DNA of 64,000 bases, taken from the NCBI GenBank assembly GCA_963753685.1, contig CAVWDE010000007.1:1-64000 (forward strand), written 5' to 3'. Shown one piece after another: positions 27,720-34,310 of the stretch (within the stretch, counting starts at the first letter, position 1; each line of letters begins with the position of its first letter). Source of the stretch: DATAOG01 sp963753685. Its GTDB lineage: Bacteria > Pseudomonadota > Alphaproteobacteria > Geminicoccales > Geminicoccaceae. Below the pieces are notes generated by a model that saw nothing but the letters and a program-made list of their open reading frames with translations, was not told the DNA's origin and did no database searches. The position numbers and the translations under genes were made by a program.

Positions 27720-28748
27720 CTAGTCCGGAAGCGGTACCGCCGGCTGCTGCTGGGTGATGGCGTGGATGCCGCCGCCGCCATAGACCAGGTCGCTGGCGTC
27801 GATCTGGACCACGCGGCGGTCCGGAAAGGCGGCGGCGATCGCCTTGTAGGCGGGATTGTCCGTCGCCGTGTCGAACATCGGCATGATCACCGCGTCATTG
27901 GCCAGGTAGAGAGAGACGTAGGAGGCGGGAATCCGGGTGCCGTCGGGGCGCAGCTGTGCTGCCGGCTGCTCGATCTCGATCACCTCGAGGGCGCGGCCCT
28001 TGGCGTCGGTCTCGGCCCGCAGACGCGCCAGATTGTCCTGCAGAACCGCGTGGTTGGCATCCTCCGGGTCGCGACAGGCGAGCGCCAGGACCACGCCCGG
28101 GCGGGCGAAGCAGGCGAGGTTGTCGACATGGCCGCCGTTACGGTCGCCGACCAGGCCGTGCTCGAGCCAGATCACCTTCATGACGCCCAGATGGCCCTCG
28201 AGCACGGCCTCGACCTCGGCGCGGCCGAGGTCGGGGTTGCGCTTCGGATCGAGCACCGAGCCCGCGCAGACCAGGCACGTGCCCTCGCCGTCGACGTGCA
28301 CGGCACCGCCCTCGAGCACGATCGGGGCGGCAAAGCGCGCCACCTTCAGGCGCTCGCAGATTGCCTCCGCCAAGCGCGCGTCCTTGGCGTAGTTCGGCGC
28401 CGACAGGCCGTAGCCGTTGAACTGCCAGTCGATGCCGGCGAGCTGGCCCTGCGGGTCGGTGACGAAGGTCGGCGCGGTGTCGCGGGTCCAGGAATCGTCG
28501 TAGTCGAGCGGCAGCACCGAGATGCCCTGGCCGCAATGGAGCGAGGCCTCGGCGGTGAGGTCAGGCCGGGCGATCATGGTCACCGGCTCGAACTGCGCGA
28601 TCGCCTGGGCGACCTCGGCATAGGCCTGGCGCGCCGCCGCCATGCGCTCGCCCCAGAGCTCCTCCCGACACGGCCAAGCCATCCAGCAGCGCTCATGCCG
28701 TGTCCCTTCGGGCGGCATGGCGAAGCCCAGTTCGCGGGGTGTGCTCAC
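27720..28748 (-). CDS. aguA: Agmatine deiminase family protein lacking the catalytic cysteine
   Basis: 342 residues, full length for the peptidylarginine deiminase (PAD_porph)/AguA family that hydrolyses agmatine to N-carbamoylputrescine and ammonia. Substrate-guiding motifs are intact: DYDDSWTRDTAPTF (~residue 82), VLEGGAVHVDG (~143), and GDRNGGHVDNLACF (~197, catalytic His). The final motif normally reads GGG-x-IHCITQQ; here it is GGGGIHAITQQ, with codon GCC (Ala330) at 27759-27761 in place of the nucleophilic Cys. The protein therefore probably cannot deiminate, although its fold and the rest of the site are kept. Divergent from a RidA gene; upstream of an amino acid importer on the same strand. 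Confidence 0.88.
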   Translation of the reverse strand: MSTPRELGFAMPPEGTRHERCWMAWPCREELWGERMAAARQAYAEVAQAIAQFEPVTMIARPDLTAEASLHCGQGISVLPLDYDDSWTRDTAPTFVTDPQGQLAGIDWQFNGYGLSAPNYAKDARLAEAICERLKVARFAAPIVLEGGAVHVDGEGTCLVCAGSVLDPKRNPDLGRAEVEAVLEGHLGVMKVIWLEHGLVGDRNGGHVDNLACFARPGVVLALACRDPEDANHAVLQDNLARLRAETDAKGRALEVIEIEQPAAQLRPDGTRIPASYVSLYLANDAVIMPMFDTATDNPAYKAIAAAFPDRRVVQIDASDLVYGGGGIHAITQQQPAVPLPD

Positions 28749-28967
28749 GCGGACCCTCGATCTCCGTTGACCCCGGCACCACAGTACCGGTGCCCGCCGG
28801 TCCTGTGCAACCTCGCGTGCGGGCGTCCAGCCGGCGCGGCGGGCTGCGGCAGCTGGTCGCCCGGCCCGGCGGCTGCAGCTCGCGGAAAATCCCGCCCGGG
28901 CCCTTCTCGATGTCGGTGGCAGGGGCTATCGTCGGCGCCACGATCGGGCGGCAACGAGGAGAGCGAG

Positions 28968-29435
28968 GTGACCAGCAAGGTCGAGGAACGGCTGGCGCAG
29001 CAAGGGCTCGAGCTGCCCGACGCGCCAGCGCCGGCGGCCAACTACGTGCCCTACACGATCAGCGGCAAGCTTGTGTTCGTGGCCGGCCAGCTGCCGTTTC
29101 GCCGCGGCCAGGTGGCCATCAAGGGCCAGGTCGGCGGCGCGGTGAGCGTCGCGCAGGGCCAGGAGGCGGCGAAGCTCTGCGCGCTCAACCTTCTGGCCCA
29201 GGCCAAAGCCGCCTGCGGCGGCGATCTCGACCGGCTCGGCCGCTGCCTGAAGCTCGGCGGCTTCGTCGCCTGCGCGCCCGAGTTCGGCGACCATCCCGAG
29301 GTCGTCAACGGTGCTTCCGATCTGATCGTTCAGGCGATGGGTGAGGCCGGGCGTCATGCACGCTTTGCAGTCGGTTGCGCGAGCCTGCCGCGCGGTGCTG
29401 CGGTCGAGGTCGAGGCGATCTTTGAGCTCGCCTGA
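28968..29435 (+). CDS. RidA (YjgF/YER057c/UK114) family protein
   Basis: 155 residues from GTG 28968 with GAGGAG ~6 bp upstream. RidA proteins are trimeric and hydrolyse reactive enamine/imine intermediates. Family features: VPYTISGKLVFVAGQLPF (~residue 27), the AKLCALNLLAQAKAACGG helix, and the C-terminal HARFAVGCASLPRGAAVEVEAIFEL, which aligns to the conserved RxA/VGxxxLPxxxxVEiE. Residue 105 of classic RidA (the substrate-binding Arg) corresponds to HARFAVG, and is present. The next gene overlaps the last few codons, so the two are probably co-transcribed. Confidence 0.92.
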   Translation: MTSKVEERLAQQGLELPDAPAPAANYVPYTISGKLVFVAGQLPFRRGQVAIKGQVGGAVSVAQGQEAAKLCALNLLAQAKAACGGDLDRLGRCLKLGGFVACAPEFGDHPEVVNGASDLIVQAMGEAGRHARFAVGCASLPRGAAVEVEAIFELA

Positions 29436-30612
29436 GCCGCTCGGCGCGGCCGCCGGGGCTCCGCTCGAGGTCAAGCTCGTCCAGGGCATCGAGCAGCTCG
29501 ACCCGGCCGACTGGGACGCCTGCGCCGGCGCCGACCAACCCTTCCTCAGCCACGCCTTCCTCTGCTCGCTGGAGGCGAGCGGCTCGGCCTGCCGGGAGAC
29601 CGGCTGGCTGCCGCTGCACGTGGTGGTCGAGGCCGGCGGCCGGCTGCTCGGCTGCGCGCCGATGTATATGAAGAGCCACTCCTACGGCGAGTACGTGTTC
29701 GACTGGGGCTGGGCCAACGCCTATGAGCAGGCGGGCGGCCGCTACTACCCGAAGCTGCAGGTGGCGGTGCCATTCACGCCGGTGCCGGGCCCGCGCCTGC
29801 TGCTGGCGCCGGGCGCCGGGCCCGAGATCCGGGCGGCGCTGGCCAAAGGCCTGGTCGGCGCCGCCGAACAGCTCGGGGTATCCTCGCTGCACGTCACCTT
29901 CTGCCAGGAGCCGGAGCGGGAGGCGCTCGCGGCCGAAGGCCTGCTCAGGCGCCAGGGGGTCCAGTATCACTGGCACAACCGCGGCTACCAGAGCTTCGAT
30001 GACTTCCTCGGCACGCTCAAGAGCAGCAAGCGCAAGACCATCCGCAAGGAGCGCGCCCGGATCGCCGAGCAGGGCCTCGCGCTCGAGATCCTGACCGGCG
30101 ACGCGCTGACGCCCGCGATCTGGGACACGTTCTACCCGTTCTACCGCTCGACCGTGGACAACCGCTGGGGCGGCGCCTACCTGCGCAAGGCGTTCTTCCG
30201 CCGGCTCGGCGAGACGCTGGCCGACCGTGTGGTCCTGGTCATGGCGCGCCACGGCGGTCGCTACGTCGGCGGCGCCCTCAACCTGCTCGGCGCCGACACC
30301 CTCTACGGCCGCATCTGGGGCTGCCGGCAGCAGTTCGAGTTTCTCCATTTCGAGGCCTGCTATTACCAGGCGATCGAGTTCGCGATCGCCCACGGCCTCG
30401 CCCGGGTCGAAGCGGGCGCCCAAGGCCCCCACAAGCTCCAGCGCGGCTACGAGCCGGTGCCGACCTACAGCGCCCATTGGATCCGCGACCCGGGCTTTCG
30501 CGACGCGGTCGAGCACTTCCTCGCCCAGGAACGCCTCGAGATGACCTGCGAGCTCGACCAGCTACGCGAGCTACTGCCCTACCGGCAGGAGCAACAAAGC
30601 GCAGCCCGCTGA
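29422..30612 (+). CDS. FemAB/GNAT-like acyltransferase (DUF482 family)
   Basis: About 396 residues; the best start I can find is a TTG at 29422, inside the end of the RidA gene, because earlier ATGs lie in sequence with no conservation. Members of this family (peptidoglycan-modifying GNAT-fold proteins, FemAB-related) have two acetyltransferase-like halves. Visible features: MYMKSHSYGEYVFDWGWANAYE (first half), the basic KSSKRKTIRKERARI helix linker (~residue 200), YPFYRSTVDNRWGGAYL and the last GAQGPHKLQRGYEPVPTYSAHWI block typical of DUF482. The exact substrate is unknown. Confidence 0.88.
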   Translation: MSSPEPLGAAAGAPLEVKLVQGIEQLDPADWDACAGADQPFLSHAFLCSLEASGSACRETGWLPLHVVVEAGGRLLGCAPMYMKSHSYGEYVFDWGWANAYEQAGGRYYPKLQVAVPFTPVPGPRLLLAPGAGPEIRAALAKGLVGAAEQLGVSSLHVTFCQEPEREALAAEGLLRRQGVQYHWHNRGYQSFDDFLGTLKSSKRKTIRKERARIAEQGLALEILTGDALTPAIWDTFYPFYRSTVDNRWGGAYLRKAFFRRLGETLADRVVLVMARHGGRYVGGALNLLGADTLYGRIWGCRQQFEFLHFEACYYQAIEFAIAHGLARVEAGAQGPHKLQRGYEPVPTYSAHWIRDPGFRDAVEHFLAQERLEMTCELDQLRELLPYRQEQQSAAR

Positions 30613-30645
30613 GAGGTTTAGGATTTGTACGGGCATTCGATCAGC

Positions 30646-30719
30646 TGGTCCATGCGATCCCGGGAGTCCGCGCGCCTGCGGCCGACCGAAGCGCCCGATT
30701 CCCAGGGTCGCATGGACCA
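30646..30719. repeat. 20-bp imperfect inverted repeat at the left side of the accessory island
   Basis: TGGTCCATGCGATCCCGGGA (30646-30665) and TCCCAGGGTCGCATGGACCA (30700-30719) are reverse complements at 18 of 20 positions, separated by 34 bp. Just outside and inside the arms lies a related GGGA(A)GTCCGCG motif in direct orientation. The position, ~270 bp before a serine-recombinase gene, would suit a recombination (res-like) site, but a terminator of the acyltransferase gene is equally possible; there is no T-run. Confidence 0.7.
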
Positions 30720-30841
30720 CGCGATCGTGGGAAGTCCGCGGGCCGCCCGGAGTTGCGACAGGGCGTTGTGCCTACGTCTTCATTATTTGTTAACCAATTC
30801 GGCGCATCGTTGCGATCGAACACCGAAGACGAGAGGGCATC

Positions 30842-30985
30842 ATGACCCGCAAGGCGTCTCCCGAGGTTGAAGTCAAGTTTCCAGGCGGCTCGTTCAGGGC
30901 GGTCGGCGAACTAGCTCTCATTCTGGCGGCGATCGTTGTCATCGCCTATTTAGTGTTGACGAACTTGGACAAAATCCCTGGCTAG
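30842..30985 (+). CDS. Small single-span membrane peptide (47 residues)
   Basis: Reads from ATG 30842 to TAG 30985, behind GAGAGGGC. The first ~22 residues are charged/polar (TRKASPEVEVKFPGGSFRA), followed by a long hydrophobic helix (LALILAAIVVIAYLVLT) and a short NLDKIPG tail, a layout typical of small membrane peptides of phage or toxin-antitoxin origin. Ends 4 bp before the recombinase GTG, so the two are probably co-translated. It is below the usual gene-calling length; supported by the ribosome site, hydrophobicity and spacing rather than similarity. Confidence 0.6.
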   Translation: MTRKASPEVEVKFPGGSFRAVGELALILAAIVVIAYLVLTNLDKIPG

Positions 30986-30989
30986 GTAT

Positions 30990-31637
30990 GTGGCCTACTA
31001 CAGGGTGCGGAGCGGACCTGGCCGCGGCCGGGACGCTGCCCTGTCGGCACAATCCGAGGCCGTGAGGAGCTTCGTCGGCGTCGGGGCCGCGCTGGTCGAC
31101 GAATTTACCGAAGATGAGGGACCGCATCAGCAGCGAAGGCCGCATTTCGAGGAAGCCATCAAAAGCGCCAAGCGTCATGATGCAACACTGGTGATAGCGA
31201 GATTCCGCCCCATTCGTCGGAGCGCTACCTTTGTCGATTTGCTGCGAGATCAAGATGTTGAGTTCGTGGCGATCGATATGCCGGAAGCAAATCGGGCAAC
31301 GATCGCTTTCATCGCTGCCGCTGCGGCTCAGCATCGCCAAACCGTATCCGAGCGAATCCGGGCATCTTTGCTCGCTGCCAAGTCGCGCGGAAGGCACCTC
31401 GGGAACCCCGAGATTGCCGTGGCGCGACCGAAAGCAGTCCAGGCTGCGCGCGAGAAGGCGCAGGAGATCAGACTGGCCTTGCGGGGCGAAGTACTCAGTT
31501 TGCGTAACGAAGGGCGGAGCCTCCGTGCAATCGCGGACGAACTGAACAGCAGAGATATTCCGACGGCTCGCGGCCGAGAGTGGCATGCCTCGAGTGTCCG
31601 GAGGATACTCGCTGAGGCTGCCGGCGTGTCCGCGTGA
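30990..31637 (+). CDS. Serine recombinase (resolvase) homologue with degraded active-site motifs
   Basis: 215 residues from GTG 30990. It has a resolvase N-domain, followed by the C-terminal DNA-binding Recombinase HTH (SLRNEGRSLRAIADELNSRDIPTARGREWHASSVRRIL). In active relatives the N-terminal motif reads YRVS-T; here it is YYRVRSGPGR, so the nucleophilic Ser position is Arg7 (Ser8 follows). The LDRLxR motif is RFRPIRRS (71-78), losing the Asp and one Arg. The helix normally containing EHE/ER reads AAQHRQTVSERIR. It therefore probably no longer cuts DNA but may still bind it. Codon usage is less GC-rich than flanking genes. Followed by the colicin-type toxin gene. Confidence 0.72.
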   Translation: MAYYRVRSGPGRGRDAALSAQSEAVRSFVGVGAALVDEFTEDEGPHQQRRPHFEEAIKSAKRHDATLVIARFRPIRRSATFVDLLRDQDVEFVAIDMPEANRATIAFIAAAAAQHRQTVSERIRASLLAAKSRGRHLGNPEIAVARPKAVQAAREKAQEIRLALRGEVLSLRNEGRSLRAIADELNSRDIPTARGREWHASSVRRILAEAAGVSA

Positions 31638-31683
31638 GCCGTGACGCTGGAGATGTGCATCGGTACGTCCGCCCCCGCGGCGA

Positions 31684-31914
31684 TTGCCCGCGTTCCCCGA
31701 TGCCATACCTCTGAAGCCGAAGACGCCGGTTCGGGGCGGAGGCGGCTTGAGGCCGCGCTGGCGAGCCTCAAAAGGCAGGACCCACGAATGGGACAGGAGG
31801 CACAGGACGGTCGAGGTCTACGACAAGACCGGGCAACGACATCCCGGCGAGTTCGATCCAGTCAGCGGTAAGCGCCTCAGGCCGGCCGATCCCCGAAGGA
31901 GCATCGAAACGTGA
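31684..31914 (+). CDS. Stand-alone colicin E3-type ribosomal RNase domain
   Basis: 76 residues, read from a TTG at 31684 (the open frame extends back to 31645, so the true N-terminus is uncertain). Residues 11-26 (KPKTPVRGGGGLRPRW) and 32-76 match the C-terminal cytotoxic domain of colicin E3, which cuts 16S rRNA at the decoding site. D37, H40, E44 and R72 correspond to the catalytic Asp510, His513, Glu517 and Arg545, with identical spacing (+3, +7, +35). The domain is strongly basic, as expected for an RNase. It has no receptor-binding or translocation domains. Its stop overlaps the next gene by 4 bp (GTGA), the usual toxin-immunity arrangement. Either an orphan effector tip or the remnant of a larger bacteriocin. 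Confidence 0.75.
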   Translation: MPAFPDAIPLKPKTPVRGGGGLRPRWRASKGRTHEWDRRHRTVEVYDKTGQRHPGEFDPVSGKRLRPADPRRSIET

Positions 31915-32171
31915 ACAGTGCGCCTGAGAAACGGTTTGCGCGAGGATTTGTGTTGCAAGGCTTTGATCGGACGACAGAGGAGCTGAAGGTCGAGTTGCAT
32001 CTGGAGCCGGTGCCGATTGATACGCTCCGCATGTTGTTTGAGGTCGGCGACGATCCCGAGATGTGCGACGCCTACCCCGTGGACGCCGTCAAAGCGGGCG
32101 TCCTCGCGCCGCTGGTCACCGAACCCATCGACCTCGACAGGTACGACTTCTTCCTGCAACGTTATTCATAG
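31911..32171 (+). CDS. Probable immunity protein for the E3-type RNase
   Basis: 86 residues from GTG 31911 with AAGGAG ~8 bp upstream, overlapping the toxin stop by 4 bp. It is acidic (17 acidic against 9 basic residues), complementing the basic toxin, and small and soluble. A DLDRYDFFLQRY motif ends the protein, and MLFEVGDDPEMCDAYPV is in the middle; I recognise this as the type of small protein that follows E3-like cytotoxic domains, but it is not the classic colicin E3 immunity (Cloacin_immun) sequence as far as I can tell. Overlap and charge make an immunity role the best inference. Confidence 0.65.
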   Translation: MNSAPEKRFARGFVLQGFDRTTEELKVELHLEPVPIDTLRMLFEVGDDPEMCDAYPVDAVKAGVLAPLVTEPIDLDRYDFFLQRYS

Positions 32172-32306
32172 CACACGGGGTGCAGGAGGCGTGGCCCGAC
32201 GGTCGTCAGGCGGGTGCCGGCCACTTCGCACCCGGCTCTGATGCCGCGCAGCATACTTTCGAGGCTCAGATCCTCATTGCCGTCCGACCAATGGATACCC
32301 CCCGGG
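32162..32306 (-). pseudogene. Fragment of a DUF2442-type protein
   Basis: On the minus strand the sequence GGIHWSDGNEDLSLESMLRGIRAG, ending in a stop at 32162, matches the C-terminal motif of DUF2442 proteins (usually GIHW..LDEDLS...LL.G), which often accompany DUF4160 in toxin-antitoxin-like pairs. Only this end is present: upstream the sequence runs straight into the sulfotransferase gene with no conserved core. It overlaps the immunity gene by 10 bp on the opposite strand. Confidence 0.45.
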
Positions 32307-32328
32307 CAAGTCGTCGGCGAGTGCCGCA

Positions 32329-33261
32329 CTACCCTACTGCCAGCCGGCCGTTCGCCACCCATCGGGCGCATGCGGGTGAGAACGTCGCCTTGACCTTGGC
32401 ATCGTAGAGGTCGAGGTCCTCGTCGCGGAACACGCCGCGCCACCGCTGGTTGGTGCCCTTGTGAAAGAAACGATCGCTGCCGTCTTGGAAGATGGCGGCA
32501 ACTCTTCCCATCAGTGCCGCGCCATCCCGGCGCATGGCCTCGAAGCCGGCGGCCCCGACTAGCGCGGGCCATCGATCGGCGGGGGTCGAGATCTCGAGAA
32601 AATCCGCGACCCGCCGCATCTCGCCCGCGAGATCCGCCTTCAGATCGTTGTAGTGGACGAGGAGGATGTTCGCGCGCTGCCGCTGCTGCCACCAGCTGCG
32701 CTCGAAGTGGAAGAACGACATGGACGGCGAACCGTCCCGGTGGCCCGGCACGGCGCCCTCCTCGAGCCACTGCCGGAAATACGAGCCCGGATGGGCGGCG
32801 CAGCGTGGATAGGGTCGCGCGATCGTGTCGTCGTCGAGGCCGGCCCGGTCGAGCGCATCGAGCATCTGGGGCGTGAAGCCCGAGGTATGATTGTGAAAGG
32901 ACATGCAGGCGTCGCGTCCGTCCCGCGCGACGTGGATGTATTTGACCTCCTCGTAGATCGGCAGGCCGTCAAAGGGCAGATGCGACTTGACGAAGCGGCG
33001 GTGGTCCTGGGCCTCGATCCGGGCCAGGAGTGCCTCGATCGGTTCGGGAAAGCGCCGGTCGATCCATGGCGACACTTCCATGATCGGCCTCGGCTCCGGC
33101 GTCTTGAAGACGAGCAGACCCACGATCCGCTGCATCCAGGTGGTGCCGCATTTCGGATAGGTCGCGATGACGATGTCGCTCGGGCGCGGCCGGTAGTGCC
33201 GCCAGCGCCGGCTGTCGATGATCCAGGTGCGATAGACCCGTTCGGCGGTCTGGACCAGCAT
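32329..33261 (-). CDS. PAPS-dependent sulfotransferase
   Basis: 310 residues from ATG 33261. It transfers sulfate from PAPS to an acceptor hydroxyl. Binding motifs are complete: the 5'-phosphosulfate loop TYPKCGTTWMQ (~residue 34), the 3'-phosphate motif RDGRDACMSFHNH (~113) and a C-terminal FHKGTNQRWRGVF related to the R-K-G-x-x-G-x-W-K block. It belongs to the Sulfotransfer_1 family found in eukaryotes and many high-GC bacteria; the acceptor is unknown. The neighbouring threonine aldolase gene ends 24 bp away on the same strand. The window's sulfate-reduction operon makes its own PAPS/APS pool plausible. Confidence 0.92.
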   Translation of the reverse strand: MLVQTAERVYRTWIIDSRRWRHYRPRPSDIVIATYPKCGTTWMQRIVGLLVFKTPEPRPIMEVSPWIDRRFPEPIEALLARIEAQDHRRFVKSHLPFDGLPIYEEVKYIHVARDGRDACMSFHNHTSGFTPQMLDALDRAGLDDDTIARPYPRCAAHPGSYFRQWLEEGAVPGHRDGSPSMSFFHFERSWWQQRQRANILLVHYNDLKADLAGEMRRVADFLEISTPADRWPALVGAAGFEAMRRDGAALMGRVAAIFQDGSDRFFHKGTNQRWRGVFRDEDLDLYDAKVKATFSPACARWVANGRLAVG

Positions 33262-33284
33262 GAGCGATCAGCCGGATCGCGATC

Positions 33285-34310
33285 TCAACGTAAGATTTGC
33301 GCGAGCGCGCGCAATGCGCTGTCGATATCGGCGCGGGTGACGTCGAGGTGGGTGACGGCACGCATGCGCTGCTGGCCGTAGCTGCCGATCAGCACCCCCC
33401 GCTCGCGAAGCGCGGTCGAGACGTCGGCGGCGCTCGTGCGCCCTTCGATCTCGAACCAGACGATGTTGGTCTCGACGCCCAAAGGGTCGATCGCGACGCC
33501 CGGGATCTTCGCGAGGCCAAGGGCAAGGTGGCGGGCGTTGGCGTGGTCCTCGGCCAGGCGGTCGACGTGATGGTCGAGGGCGTAGAGACAGGCGGCCGCG
33601 ATGATGCCGGCCTGGCGCATGGCGCCGCCGATCTGCTGCTTGACCCGCCAGGCCTCGTGGATCAGGTCCTTCGAGCCCGCGAGCACGGCCCCGACCGGGG
33701 CGCCGAGGCCCTTGGAGAAGTCGATCCATAAGGAGTCGAACGGCGCCGCGTAGTCGGCGGCCGGGGTGCCGCTCGCGACCACTGCGTTCATGAGGCGCGC
33801 GCCATCCATGTGGCAGGCGAGCCCGTGCTCCTTCGCCACGCCGGTCACCGCCTCGATCTCAGCGAGCGGCCAGACCGCGCCGCCGCCGACGTTGGTGGTG
33901 TTCTCGACCTCGAGCAGGCGCGAGCGCGGCGCATGCCGGAAGGCGGGCGAATTGATCGCGGCGCGTACCTGCTTGGCGGTGAACATGCCGCGCGCGCCGT
34001 CGAGGCCGCGCATCATCACGCCCGCAAGCGCCGCCGGCCCGCCGGACTCCGCGAAGATCGGGTGGGCAGTGGCCGACAGGATGATCTCGTCGCCCTGCCG
34101 GCAATGCACCCGCGCGGCGATCTGGTTGCACATCGTGCCCGACGGCAGATAGACCGCGGCTTCCTTGCCGAGAAGTTCGGAAACCCGCTCGCAGAGCGCG
34201 TTGACCGTCGGGTCGAGCATCGCCTGCTCGTCCCCGACCTCGGCCTCGGCCATTGCCCGGCGCATGCCGGGCGTCGGCCTGGTGCGGGTGTCGCTGTAGA
34301 GGTCGATCAT
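33285..34310 (-). CDS. ltaE: Low-specificity threonine aldolase (PLP-dependent)
   Basis: 341 residues. Cleaves threonine or allo-threonine to glycine and acetaldehyde. Family motifs: N-terminal SDTRTRPTPGMRRAMAEAEVGDEQ, the CHMDGARLMNA block (~residue 160, PLP aspartate) and the Schiff-base lysine in WIDFSKGLGAPVGAVLAG (~197). The ATG at 34310 overlaps the stop of the molybdopterin oxidoreductase gene by 4 bp (ATGA), so the two are translationally coupled; this pairing is uncommon and is the only hint about the role. The normal folding and length suggest an active enzyme. Confidence 0.93.
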   Translation of the reverse strand: MIDLYSDTRTRPTPGMRRAMAEAEVGDEQAMLDPTVNALCERVSELLGKEAAVYLPSGTMCNQIAARVHCRQGDEIILSATAHPIFAESGGPAALAGVMMRGLDGARGMFTAKQVRAAINSPAFRHAPRSRLLEVENTTNVGGGAVWPLAEIEAVTGVAKEHGLACHMDGARLMNAVVASGTPAADYAAPFDSLWIDFSKGLGAPVGAVLAGSKDLIHEAWRVKQQIGGAMRQAGIIAAACLYALDHHVDRLAEDHANARHLALGLAKIPGVAIDPLGVETNIVWFEIEGRTSAADVSTALRERGVLIGSYGQQRMRAVTHLDVTRADIDSALRALAQILR

